A stretch of DNA of 64,000 bases, taken from the NCBI GenBank assembly GCA_018389105.1, contig JACATO010000973.1, forward strand, positions 1-64,000, in the 5' to 3' direction. The notes under the pieces were generated by a model. That model ran no database searches and was not told where the DNA came from. It saw nothing but the letters and a program-made list of their open reading frames with translations. This document shows, one piece after another, positions 14,577 to 28,399 of the stretch. Made by a program: the position numbers and the translations under genes. Each line of letters begins with the position of its first letter. Position 1 is the first letter of the stretch. This stretch comes from Nautilus pompilius (lineage: Eukaryota; Mollusca; Cephalopoda; Nautilida; Nautilidae).

Positions 14577-15140
14577 TGCACAGAGAGATACGTCAGTATA
14601 GCGAGATGATTCATTGCAGCGAGCAAGAGAGCGAGAGAGAGAGATGAGGTCATGTATAGCGAGATGATGTCCATTGCAGCGAGCGAGAGAGCGAGAGAGA
14701 GAGAGATGACGTCAGTATAGAGAGAGATAGATAGAGAGAGAGAAATGACGTCAGTATAGCGAGATGATGTCATTGCAGCGAGCGAGAGAGCAAGAGAGAT
14801 AGATATATAGAGAAAGAGAGATGACGTCAGTATAGCGAGATGATTCATTGCAGCGAGCGAGAGAGCGAGAGAGAGAGAGATACTCAGTATATAGAGAGAG
14901 ATAGAGAGAGAAATGACGTCAGTATAGCGAGATGATGTCATTGCAGCGAGCGAGAGAGCAAGAGAGAGAGAGATGACGTCAGTATATAGAGAGAGATAGA
15001 TAGAGAGAGAGATGACGTCAGTATAGCGAGATGATGTCATTGCAGCGAGCGAGAGAGCAAGAGAGATAGATAGAGAGAGAGAAATGACGTCAGTATAGCG
15101 AGATGATGTGATTGCAGCGAGCGAGAGAGAGAGAGAGAGA
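14219..15140 (+). repeat. CRE-bearing minisatellite array B
   Basis: It starts with about 130 bp of imperfect (GA)n, including gagatggaaagagatgga and gatgcacagaga modules, then turns into composite units of roughly 60-115 bp. Each full unit has a perfect core (gatgacgtcagtatagcgag) followed about 20 bases later by a second core, gatgatgtcattgcagcgag, and a GA tract. I count 10 perfect TGACGTCA sites (14362, 14424, 14488, 14707, 14746, 14822, 14914, 14974, 15013, 15085) and many TGATGTCA partners. It belongs to the same theme as array A but adds a gcgag module. The 239-codon minus-strand frame across it is a serine/leucine low-complexity artefact. Confidence 0.92.
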
Positions 15141-18100
15141 TCCCACAAGGATTACTTCCGTTCAGATCGTCCGTTGTCAGATGCTAATCACGCAGCTGCT
15201 GCAGATACTGTTGGCTAAACAAAAACGCTCAGCATCACCTTCCGCACCCTGTCGGTCTTATAGCGGAGTATTAAAAAAAAAAATACGTACATCGTGACAT
15301 CGTAAATGGCAGAAACCGGAATCGGGAAAAAACAACCAAGAGCCTATACACAGGAAAATAGCGAATTATTATTTTTTCAGAAATTAATTGCATCACACAC
15401 AGATTTAATGACCAAAAGTACAATTACTTTCTCCAGTATCCCATCTAATTTATCCGCAGCTGAGACCGAACCGAACCGAGCTCGGCACTAAATAAAAGAT
15501 TTTGCTTTTTTTTAAAATTATGACTAGAAGATTTTTTGTTTTTTCGTTCTTTTCTTTATCTGAATTTTATTTTAGACAATTTTTTCTCTTACATTTTGGT
15601 GTCTGGTATTGTACTTCCAGATGAACCCATTCGGTCTTTGTGTTTTCTTTTGCCATCAGCGGAATTCTTTGTTAGGTTCTGATGAGGCTTCGGATTCTTC
15701 GCGTAAAACTGCACGTGCCGATCCGTTTTGGACACCCTGAGAAATGCCATAACTGCGCAACCGATCCTAACAGAATCTTCAAAAAGCAAAGGGGCGACGT
15801 AAATTGCATTGTTGCGCTTTTGTCTTATGGTTCTCCGGTGTTGCCATTTTGAAATATCTGTCTCTCACGAAAGTCTTTCGCTCGATGTGAAGCTGTAACG
15901 CTTCTGGTAGGCCGCACGCAGTGGTGCAATTTTAAAATACTGTCTAGAATTATCATTCTTCCGGGGAGGGGTGTGTGGTAATCAGCCAGCCGGACCCCAC
16001 TATTCCCAGCCAGCTTTGAATAATGGCCCAAACCCCGCTGAAGGACAGCACGCGGCCTGAAGAGTTCGCCAGCAGCCCTGAGTACACTTTGCACACAGAA
16101 TACGTAAAGAGACGTGACATCAGTACACAAACAGTGCGAGATTAGAACTGCTGACGTCATAAGTAGCTTGCAAGCTGTCACGAGTCTACGACCTGGCCAG
16201 TCTTCCGGCACGAACTTCGTAGATCACGTGTGAGGATTCCTGCCAAAGTGTCTCCGTAAAGCCACTTTACTGGCTATTACAGGTTCTGTGCCAGAAATGT
16301 GCGAGTGGGGAGGGACCAAAACTCTCAGGATCGAATTAACGATTTCGTGCCAACGCGGTGCTGCTTACGTGAGACAGAGGTTTTCCTACCGGTGGTTCCA
16401 AAATAAACAAACACTTTTTCACACGGGTGTTTACTCATATGAAGTTTCTGTGTATATATATATATATAAACAAGCGGATGGATGTCCGTTCAGGGATCTA
16501 GAAACGCGTATTCTTCAATTAACGGAGGGTTGTCTAACGGTTTTGGAAAACATGGGGGCAGATATCGATGAAGGAAGATCCTTGAAATGACAGGTGCGCA
16601 ATTCTTTCTCAAGTATAACAGTAGTACAGCAGTAGGAGTCTTTCATAATCTCTAACCTCGGAGGGCTTCATCCCACGGATAAACATCGGTTTTCTACGAG
16701 GGAGGTTTCCACGAGTTAACCCTTGACCGGCTCGTGGCTGGTACCCTGTTTTGCCACCCAAGAGCACCCCGACCCTCCTGGTCCGTGAGCCGGGTGACCT
16801 CGATCGGTCTGCCGCTGCATCCTCGCCGCCTCGCCCCCCTAGCTCACTGCTGTGACAATGTTCTCCAGATCTCGGAAGTCGAGCCGGGTGGGGGGGGTTC
16901 TCAGAAGCGTAGGCCGCGATCGCTGTTGTACCGTCCTGATGAAGTCGAACGGCTACTCTACATCACCGAACTGCATTTATTGGGGGTGCGAGTACAGAAA
17001 AATCCCCTCACCCCAACGGCGGACCCGTCTATTCGTTGTTTCGAGTCTGTTATTTTTAGTGAAGCATTCAGCGTTAACTTCTCCTTCTCCTCCCTCCCCC
17101 CACCTTCTGTTCTTTGGGAGTTTGTCAAAGAGAGGGAAAAAGCCCACAGAGGCGGAAGTAATCTCCCCGACGGGATGAACCCACCAATGTCCGCGGTCAT
17201 CCGGAATTGCGCTGCTACCCCTGCGTGGGCGAGATCCGTTCGAAGCTTTCTCGTCCCATCGGAAGATCGATTCTCCGTCGCGATCGCGGGAATGCTGGAG
17301 TCGGCTGGCCGCACTGGGCGGGCCTCGGGCCCCGACCGACCGCTGTCGATTTTAACCCTTTAACGAGGGAGCCGGTGTTTCCGCGGTGGGAGTTGAGTCG
17401 AGCGCCGCGTCGCTTTCCGGCCGACGAAGTGAACCGTCGCTTGCCTGTTGCCGGACGGCTCCCGACCCGACCCGGCTTGCGATCTGCCGAGAACCGTCGT
17501 GGTAGGTTCCCCCCCTGGGGGGGGGGGAGGATGGGCCTCGATAAATCCGCCCTTATCGATGTAAGAGAAAAAAAAAATCGACCTGTTCTTATTCCAGAGC
17601 CAGATTTTGTTGTTCGGTTTTAATTATCTCCCCTTTAAAATCTCCCACTCCCGGGGGTATTTTGCAACGACCTGCGCAGATTTTCGGCAGCGTTTTTAAC
17701 TCCCCCCTCCTCGACCTATTGTCGCTGGTGCCATATCGCCACGTGATCTGTAGACGGCACAGAAAGCCCTCCGGTAATATCTGATACAGCGTTACCCTAC
17801 GAAAATTTGTATTATTGATATCTTAATTCCCTTCTTTACTTTCTGTCTTAATCTGACATTTATATATATATTTAAAAATATTTATTTACTTTCGTATTTA
17901 AGTATCAGTCGCCAGTGCTATATGTCGTAGTCACGTGGCTAATTTGTCTAAGTAGAAGGATGTCACGTGCAGTTCTGGCAGCCATGCTCCGCTACTTCTC
18001 AAAGAGAACAGCAGCATTCGGGCGGAGTCCAATGGGAACTGGAAGACACATAGAAAGAAACTCGCCCGCCGCACGGGAATTACTTGCAGATACTTTTCGG

Positions 18101-19455
18101 TCGAACAAGAATGAAGAGGACTCCACCACAACGACGTCGAGATTATCTTCCCTGCGTCTAATCCAGTAAACGTCGATCTGTTTCGTTCCACCGATCGCTT
18201 GCGCGCGCAACATCGGATGTCTAATTTCGCATTACCATAGCAACGAAAAGAAAATTTACTACGCGATTACTTTCCCCCAGCTGCGATCGTAATCTATTTA
18301 CTATTTCCCCGCGGTTTTTGGAGGGGGGGGGGTTAGGGTTCCACATCGAAAATATCGGCTAGAGGTTCGAGGAACATCACACAGGCTGACGGAAGAAGAA
18401 TCAGAGAACTTTCCTTTCCCACCATACTCAACTTCCTAACCCTAACGCGTCGGGTATCGATCACGAAGAGCGCACACGCCAGGGACTTTCAACGAGCGCC
18501 CAACCAGAGGTAGAGAGAGAGAGAGACAGGCCGACTAAAGTTACCTGTTCGGAAGGCGCAGACTTGTAGCGTGACGTTCTTACACCGCCTGGAATTACTA
18601 CCCCACCCCATCTCCCGACCGCCGTCGATCAATCTTCTAATTATCTGTCTTACGGTCGCTCCAGTGTTTATTCGTTATTTTCCTAAAAACCGTTCCCTTT
18701 CTCCCACCCGACATCTTTACTATTTTAAGAACCGCCTTGTTTGGCGGACATGTAGATGGCAGTCTGTTCCGACAGCCTGCTTCCTCCGTGTCTTTCTCTA
18801 ACAGCGAGTGACAGCCCACCTACATACATGGGGAACTTTGTATTCCGCCGGAGAAAATTACCACGCCGCCACACGAGGAGTTTCTCTCCGAGACCTGTCA
18901 GCTCGCCCCCTCTTAATTGTCAGCCTCTAATTTAAATCTATAAAAAGGTCCCGACGGAGCAAGAATATCTATTACGATCTAGAGAAATGCTGCTAATGTC
19001 TGGTTGCGTTTTTACCGAAAATATTTTATACCGATCCTTTCCACAATAGTTTGCACTGTCTTTTAGAAGAGGTCGAGCCCTGGAATCGATTCTATTACCA
19101 ACGGTGGATTCGTCCAAGTTGTTTACCAAAGTTTTCCTTTTATTTATGATGCTACTGCGATTGACATGAGTCGTGTGGTCTTTAATCAGAAAAGCACTCA
19201 TTCCTTGGCTCCCCGCTTCTCTGCAATTAACTGCAGCTTGTTCTGCTTCTCACCAAACTGTAACCTCGGTCTTAACTTGACACGAGGGAGTATCGAACAG
19301 TGGTCGATATCTTCTGAGCATTAGTTCCGCGCTAACGCGCTTCTACCTTTGCCCTCACTCTCGTAACTGATACAGAACCAAGCCGTAGCAGATGTCGTTG
19401 ATTATCGGCCCCCCTTTTCACGTATCTAGTTCTCAGTTTGTGTTTTTGGAGCGCA
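15141..19455. other. Intergenic DNA with GC-rich islets
   Basis: Nothing is firmly called. A minus-strand frame at about 15589-15870 encodes a fairly complex, lysine-rich sequence ending STIPDTKM, with AATAAA-like sequence downstream, but I recognise no family. A single solitary TGACGTCA lies at 16152-16159. The CpG-rich islet at 16730-17560 holds a 209-codon plus-strand frame (16734-17363) without a recognisable domain. A C7-T-G11 tract lies at about 17509-17527, and a G9 run near 18324. Confidence 0.45.
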
Positions 19456-19980
19456 GAGACTGGTGTCTCCTGACTCGGGCACTTCTCATAGAGCCGGTGA
19501 ACGAAGCCAAACGGTTTGTCTCCAACACCAGAGACAGCTGTCTCCTGACTCGGGCACTTCTCGTAGAGCCGGTGAACGAAGCCAAAAGGTTTGTCTCCAA
19601 CACCAGCGACTGGTGTCTCCTGACTCGGGCACTTCTCGTAGAGCCGGTGAACGAAGCCAAAAGGTTTGTCTCCAACACCAGAGACTGGTGTCTCCTGACT
19701 CGGGCTCGTAGAGCCGGTGAACAAAGCCAAAAGGTTTGTCTCCAACACCAGAGACTGGTGTCTCCTGACTCGGGCACTTCTCGTAGAGCCGGTGAACGAA
19801 GCCAAAAGGTTTGTCTCCAACACCAGAGACAGCTGTCTCCTGACTCGGGCTCGTAGAGCCGGTGAACAAAGCCAAAAGGTTTGTCTCCAACACCAGAGAC
19901 TGGTGTCTCCTGACTCGGGCACTTCTCGTAGAGCCGGTGAACAAAGCTGAAAGCTTTGTCTCCAACACCAGAGACTGGTG
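19456..19980. repeat. 75-bp minisatellite, 7 copies
   Basis: Seven head-to-tail units beginning gagactggtgtctcctgac and ending gtctccaacacca. Five are 75 bp. Two are 70 bp because the same five bases, within gggcacttctcg, are missing. Copies are nearly identical and differ mainly at gagactggtg versus gagacagctg. In the second form the junction gagacagctgtctc is a perfect 14-base palindrome. The unit has few stop codons, so long frames run through it on both strands (19332-20051 on minus, 19392-19856 on plus). The 70-bp units shift phase, so the frames do not keep one repeated peptide, and I treat the array as non-coding. Confidence 0.92.
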
Positions 19981-20534
19981 TAAACCTTTACTGGGTGGCC
20001 ATTCAGCTCGCCGTGAAGAATCGCCACGAGCTCTAAATACCGAAAGAACACAAAAGTCGAGATGTGGGAGAGAACTTATCGTTTATTCTTCTTTATTTGT
20101 TGCTGTTTTGTTAAATGATTGCCGACAGGTAATTAGGCTCGATACTTGACGGGCAAACTGCAAGAAAGCTAAAAGTGGCAACAAATACAGAAATGGAAAA
20201 ACGGAATAACTGAAATAAATTCCTTGGAAAAAATATCGTATTTCTAATCTATTTTGTTCCGCTATGGTCATATATTCCGCCAGACTTCCAAGATGTAATA
20301 TTCCCCGAGGGAGGGAGTAAAACTATTCCCAAATGATCCTTATAGCGGAAATACATTTTGTTGTGTTTCGTGATTATTTGGTTAAAGTATATATTGATTT
20401 TCTTCAGTTTGCCTTCGTGTTAGAGTTCTTTTTCAATATATATTTATTGTGGTAGGAATAACTAAAATATTGAACACTATCACCACTTAAGTATTATACA
20501 TTTGGCTTTTTTTCCCTTGAGGGACCGGATAAAA
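19981..20534. other. Intergenic DNA, no gene seen
   Basis: Unique AT-rich DNA between the 75-bp array and the ATT microsatellite. No supported feature. Confidence 0.6.
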
Positions 20535-20645
20535 ATTTATTATTATTATTATATTATTATTAGGATATTATTATTTATTATTATTATTATTATTATATTA
20601 TTATTATTTATTATTATTCTTATTATATTATTATTATTATTATTA

Positions 20646-20744
<99 letters not shown>

Positions 20745-20762
20745 TATATTATATTATTATTA

Positions 20763-20831
<69 letters not shown>

Positions 20832-20867
20832 TATTATTATTATTTTATTTTTATTATTATTATTATA
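20535..20867. repeat. (ATT)n microsatellite
   Basis: About 330 bp of nearly uninterrupted ATT/TTA triplets with occasional single-base slips. A simple repeat that encodes only tyrosine or isoleucine runs. Confidence 0.95.
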
Positions 20868-21577
20868 GCCGAAAGTCTGTGGGAAATTTGTTGTTGCGTG
20901 GTACACCAGGTCTCTACAGCTGAGTTAACCTTTCTACAAGGGAGAAAACTCGGGTAGCGGGTCGTAGTGCCGCCGTTATCAGTTAGATGGCGTTAATGCA
21001 GGTACGCAAAAAAAAAAAAAAAAATCTAAAAAGCACTGGGAATACTTATCTATTCTCTCTGCCGATGGATGGGATTTTTCGGGTACGTTTGCGCACCAAC
21101 ATCTAACGTATACTGAAACGTCTTGGATACGAAACACCAGAGACATTTATCTGACACAGATTTGATTTACTGTTGCAACGAAGTAAAGTCTAGCGGCAAA
21201 TGGTAAACAACATCTTCGTGTTAACAAGTCAACAAACATCTATCTTTACGAGACATTACCGACTATGTATAGATAGAGTTCACAGCGCATGATATATAGT
21301 GACGCATGGATGACGTTATCTTTGGACGGGAGGAGAGTAAATCAGATTTCCAGCGCTGTCTGTACGTGGAGTGTATTTCTCCATCTCGCTTAACTGGAAA
21401 GATATCTTAGTTCGCACGTAGAAACCCAAAGCTTTAGTTACGTCGATATGCCGATTTTGTTGGAGATAATAAGTAAAAGCTTAATTCTGTGCTATGAATA
21501 TGCTTTGATCATTTGGTGGGGGAATATAGAAGAATGCGTCAACCAAGAGCTGGTTTGTCGAGTGGCATCTGGCTGAA
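20868..21577. other. Intergenic DNA, no gene seen
   Basis: Unique DNA with one A run of about 17 at 21007-21023. The nine bases ggcatctgg at 21564-21572, just before the 41-bp array, recur just after it at 22684-22692. Confidence 0.6.
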
Positions 21578-22683
21578 GGAATCAGAGCATGTCGCGACCT
21601 GAGACCTCGGGCCAAACAGGAATCAGAGCATGTCGCGACCTGAGACCTCTTGCCAAACAGGAATCAGAGCATGTCGCGACCTGAGTGCTCGGGTCAAACA
21701 GGAATCAGAGCATGTCGCGACCTGAGATCTCGGGCCAAACAGGAATCAGAGCATGTCGCGACCTGAGACCTCGGGCCAAACAGGAATCAGAGCATGTCGC
21801 GACCTGAGACCTCTTGCCAAACAGGAATCAGAGCATGTCGCGACCTGAGAGCTCGGGTCAAACAGGAATCAGAGCATGTCGCGACCTGAGATCTCGGGCC
21901 AAACAGGAATCAGAGCATGTCGCGACCTGAGAGCTCGGGTCGAACAGGAATCAGAGCATGTCGCGACCTGAGATCTCGGGCCAAACAGGAATCAGAGCAT
22001 GTCGCGACCTGAGACCTCGGGCCAAACAGGAATCAGAGCATGTCGCGACCTGAGACCTCTTGCCAAACAGGAATCAGAGCATGTCGCGACCTGAGTGCTC
22101 GGGTCAAACAGGAATCAGAGCATGTCGCGACCTGAGATCTCGGGCCAAACGGAATCAGAGCATGTCGCGACCTGAGAGCTCGGGTCGAACAGGAATCAGA
22201 GCATGTCGCGACCTGAGATCTCGGGCCAAACAGGAATCAGAGCATGTCGCGACCTGAGACCTCGGGCCAAACAGGAATCAGAGCATGTCGCGACCTGAGA
22301 CCTCGGGCCAAACAGGAATCAGAGCATGTCGCGACCTGAGACCTCTTGCCAAACAGGAATCAGAGCATGTCGCGACCTGAGTGCTCGGGTCGAACAGGAA
22401 TCAGAGCATGTCGCGACCTGAGACCTCTTGCCAAACAGGAATCAGAGCATGTCGCGACCTGAGACCTCGGGCCAAACAGGAATCAGAGCATGTCGCGACC
22501 TGAGACCTCTTGCCAAACAGGAATCAGAGCATGTCGCGACCTGAGACCTCGGGCCAAACAGGAATCAGAGCATGTCGCGACCTGAGACCTCTTGCCAAAC
22601 AGGAATCAGAGCATGTCGCGACCTGAGAGCTCGGGTCAAACAGGAATGAGAGCATGTCGCGACCTGAGACCTCGGGCCAAACA
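21578..22683 (+). repeat. 41-bp satellite-like array, 27 copies
   Basis: Twenty-seven head-to-tail units beginning ggaatcagagcatgtcgcga. All but one are 41 bp; unit 14 lacks one base. The first 24 bases are almost invariant and contain the palindrome tcgcga. The following 11-12 bases come in a few fixed variants (cctcgggcc, cctcttgcc, tctcgggcc, gctcgggtc). The order of variants is not random: a block of about six units (246 bp) in units 8-13 is repeated in units 14-20, and units 21-25 alternate two variants. This is the signature of unequal exchange. Because 41 is not divisible by three, the array cannot encode a repeated peptide. There are no unique spacers, so it is not CRISPR-like. Confidence 0.95.
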
Positions 22684-25600
22684 GGCATCTGGAATTCCTC
22701 CAGAAAAGAACGGAAAGCACAACACGTCTAATGTCCGGGCAGAGATCGGACTTCTAAAAAGGCGAAATGCATTTTCAGACCGTCATCAAATAGTTCAGAA
22801 AAAGTAACATTTGCTGATAATGATCTTATAGCGCAGTCGAGCTGAGGTAACCATACTGTTTAATCCGATAATTATCTGGTTTTAGCTATGTATAGTATTT
22901 CTGTTTTTTGTTTTAAGTTCTAATTCTGTCTTACATCTTTTTTGCTTGTTTGTTGCCGGTCCGATGAGTCTCTCCCAAGCGTAATAACGACCTCTTCCTC
23001 CCCTATCACACAATGCGGCTCACGGCCTATACTCTGTTCGTATCCTGCCAATCAAAACGTGATTCGACAGCGCAGATGCGTTATGATGGTCGAAAGCAGC
23101 ATCGAAGAGAGAGGGATGAGAATTTTCTGCTTATAATGAAACATTCTTTCTGCCGGGGCTAAGTAACTTCCACCAGATTCCAAAATTAATTTCCACGCAC
23201 AATTTGGGCTCTCATTAAAATCCACCCATTTAAATCTCTCGCTTTCTTTGTTTAAAAATGTATACGGATGTCCGCATAAAAGCTACTCGTTACCGTAGAG
23301 CGCTTTCGGAATTGGTATTTATGATATCGAAAACCAGAGTTTCCCCCTGCGGGGACGAATTCTATTAACACGGGAAAAGAATGGAGAAATAGTCTCATTT
23401 CTCATTTCTCAATTTTTCCATATATCTCCAACCGCCGGTTTAAAAGGACGTCGCTTTCGGCGATAACTCGATCGCCTCGACCACACCCCGTAAGGTCCCC
23501 GCTTTCCGGAATTGAGATAAATAGTGATAGAATTTAAAATAAAATCTCCTCGGGCGATGAAGGTGATAGCAAGTCCCCCCCCTTTATGCGCCATTAAGGA
23601 CTTCATGCTTCCCTCCCCGATCAGCCGGCCGGCATACCTCATTATACCCGATTTATGTACTACGCTAAACAGCTGATTCAAAGCTAAGCACTAGTAAGAA
23701 TAAGCTATTAGAAATCTACTACTCCGCTGAATTGAGTTGAGGCGACACATATGAATATATACATGTTTGTTATTTCTACAGCCCACAGGCACAAGATATC
23801 CTTTAAAAGGACTTTTGGATAATAAGGTATAATTATTTCAAAACGTATTACCAACTGAACGCAGTGCATTAGCAAGCGTTGCTAGGTGCGGAATCTTACT
23901 CGTACTCAGGTGGTTCGAAGGCCCCGTCGCAGTAATACCTGACGAATTCGGCAGGGGGGATAACTCTTAAAGAGCCCCGCGAATTCCTCGTCTACGCAGG
24001 CATAATAGTAAAGCGAAAGCGAGAGGAACTTTAAGTCAGAAATCGATGTAATGGCACTCGCGTCCATGTCACTGATATTAGTGCGAAAAAGAAGCCCTCC
24101 GTTATCCACCTGTTACATTATATTCAGGATGTCTGGAAATCAAGTCGGTTCTGAATAAAAATGGTAAAAGCTAAAAAAAAAAAAGGGAAAAGTTTCTAAT
24201 TGATTTTTTTTTCTACTTGAAGGACGTGTATCTTTACAAGTTTGATGGAAATTCTGTCTAAGACATCGTTTTTATGGGGAGGAGGTTCCGAGATATTTAA
24301 AGCTGGACTGCACAGGTGGAGAGAGACGACCAAAGACGCTGAAGAACAGGCAAAGCGTCGGTTACGTCGGATCTTTGCGTTGTCTGGTTTATACTTTCGC
24401 CTCGATTGCTTATCTGGTTCTTGGCTTATTCCAGGCGTCAGGGTCTGTCATTACCCGTCTTTAATTTGTCTTCTGATTCTTTTGCACATCTCCCTGCGTT
24501 TTCCTGGTTTTGGCTAAGCCTACGCGTCTGTTCTTGGTGTTGGGGCACGCGCCAGGTCTCTGTCTCTCTCTCTCTCTCTCTCCAAGGGAGACAATCTTGG
24601 TGAGGAAAAAAAAGGTGGCGCTACCTATCCAGCCGACAACCCGAGTCCGGGCCCTTCAGACTTCAGCAAAGAAATAGCTACCGGAACTCCTTCTCTTTAA
24701 TAAAGTAGGCGTCACGATCAGGCGACTTTCGGTACTGAGTAGATTGCCGGTCTTGTCCAGGAACAAACAACACTGAAAATTATCTTTACGCGTACACTAA
24801 TGATCTCGCAGGAATATTACTGTCACCTAGGAATGCTGAACGAGGAGCCAGTCTTTAATCAGGGCGGGTTGGCACACCTAACGGGGGCACAAAACCCATT
24901 TATTCCATCTTTGACGGCTGACCTTCTTCCAGAAAAGCATCTTCACGTGCCATTTTCATCGCTTTAAACACTAAATTAGTATATGTTTGTGCAAAGCTGG
25001 CGTTTTTGGCGATAACGTCGCACCTTTCATAAGGTTTCCTTGCCAATAATACGAATCAGATGGAGTCTCTCTGTGTGTGTGTGTGCACTTATGTATTCAG
25101 ATCTTGTAAACGGGATTAATTCGGCTTTCGAAATTCCGTCTGATAAGACGACGATGGGCCGCTCTCTTAGCGGCTCTCACCAGCAGCATACCGCAGTTCG
25201 CCTCAGTTGATTCAACCCCAGCGAACACCCTGAAAGAAAGAAAAAAAAAACACATACAAGACAAACTGATATTTGGCCGGACAAAGATTTCGGAAATGTA
25301 ATTTTCTCGCGCGAGGCTAACCTACCGAACCAGCCGAGCAACGCCCACCACCACACGTCCATTCACGTTCATCTTTAGCTCAAAAGCGGCGCAGCCTACT
25401 CAGAAGTTCTGGCGGAGCTTCGATCTCAGTCGAGGGGCGTCGTCGATCGTCGGTACCCCAGCAACGGACGGACGGACGGCGACAGCGGTGGCCGAAAGAA
25501 TTAAACTGTGTGGGTGGGGGTCTCTCCCCGGTTCCCAAACATTTCGTTCGCCTTCGAAACGGGAAGAAAGAACGAGGAACGACTCCGGGATTTAAATCCC

Positions 25601-26435
25601 GACGAATGGTCGCTACAGCGGATCGATTACCCGCTTTCCAAAGTCGCCGAAATACTCCCACATCCAATTTCCTTTCGAGGAAATCCCCATACAAGGATCT
25701 CTTCTCCGCCGAGAGTAGCCGTGCTTTTAATTGAACTGGGAGACGCATTCTTCACTTGATAGACGCCAAACATGAAACAGACAGTAGACGGATAATTCTC
25801 AAACCAAAAGATTAAAATGGCGCGGGGAGAGCAGGTCGTGTTAAGATAGACTTCCATCCCAACTCTACGAGAAATTCGTAACTATTAATTCAGTGGTGTC
25901 TCCGCGGTCGTTAAAGGGTTTTTTGCCTTTAGTATTTTCTAGCGCCAGTTTATAGTTTTGTAGGAATCACATTCCAACACGCACCTGACAGCGGTGAGTG
26001 ATGTCTGCGGCCGCGCTCTCACCCCGGGGGACATGGAGCCACCCTCGGCTCCTGAAGCGAGAGAAATTTCGCCTGACTCGAGCTTTGAACTGACAAAGAG
26101 TTGAGGAACCACGCGACACTTTTTCTTATTTTTTTTACAGTGGTCGAAGCGAATATAATTAGTTGTTGAGGAAGTCACCCGTCAAATACCCCTCTGTTTT
26201 GTTCGGTGTGCTTAAAGAGAGTCGGGAATGTCACTGGGGGACGTTCAAGATCTTTCGTCTCCACTGGTTTGCGACTGGTTAGCAACACTACCTGCTGTCT
26301 TTAGTTCTACTATAATTTATCCAGTTCGCTAGCCTTCCTGTTGATAAACCAGTGTTCGCTAGTAAGGGATTTAATTATTAATACGATTAGCTAGCAGTGA
26401 TCATCTGCGTGCGATTCCAAAGGTACGCGTATACA
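22684..26435. other. Intergenic DNA, no gene seen
   Basis: Unique DNA with a short CT repeat at about 24558-24582 and a TG repeat at about 25071-25085. A CpG-rich islet at 25380-25750 has overlapping frames of 70-120 codons on both strands with no recognised domain. No RNA genes or transposons were recognised. Confidence 0.5.
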
Positions 26436-26775
26436 GAGAGATATGGCGTCAGCACAGAGAGAGATATGACGTCAGCACAGAGAGATATGACGTCAGCACA
26501 GAGAGAGATATGATGTCAGCACAGAGAGAGATATGACGTCAGTACAGAGAGATATGACGTCAGCACACAGAGAGATATGACGTCAGCACACAGAGAGATA
26601 TGACGTCAGTACAGAGAGATATGGCGTCAGCACACAGAGAGATATGACGTCAATACAGAGAGATATGACGTCAGCACAGAGAGATATGACGTCAGCAGAG
26701 AGAGATGACGTAAAATACAGAGATATGACCTCAGTAGAGATAGAGACAGATGATGTCAGTACACAGAGAAATATG
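26436..26775 (+). repeat. CRE-bearing minisatellite array C
   Basis: About 15 short units of 21-25 bp reading agagatatgacgtcagcaca. I count nine perfect TGACGTCA octamers (26467, 26488, 26534, 26555, 26578, 26601, 26645, 26666, 26687) plus TGGCGTCA, TGATGTCA and TGACCTCA variants. This is the most regular of the five arrays: the cores sit about two helical turns apart. It runs directly into the GA tract that follows. Confidence 0.93.
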
Positions 26776-26784
26776 CCAGTAGGA

Positions 26785-28399
<1,615 letters not shown>

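Noticed and set aside
14429-15148. 239-codon minus-strand open frame
   Set aside because: It lies wholly in CRE array B and encodes only serine/leucine-rich repeats of the microsatellite.
16734-17363. 209-codon plus-strand frame in a CpG-rich islet
   Set aside because: No domain, start context or splice signals that I could support. GC-rich DNA has few chance stops, and other frames there are open too.
19332-20051. 239-codon minus-strand frame over the 75-bp repeats
   Set aside because: The five-base indels between units shift the phase and no constant peptide repeat is kept. A minisatellite with few stops explains it.
21578-22683. CRISPR-like array
   Set aside because: Units are contiguous with no unique spacers and the context is an animal genome. 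It is a tandem satellite-like array.
24780-24850. Possible LINE reverse-transcriptase word YAYTNDLAGILL
   Set aside because: The expected catalytic aspartate pair does not follow and the neighbouring frame is not RT-like.
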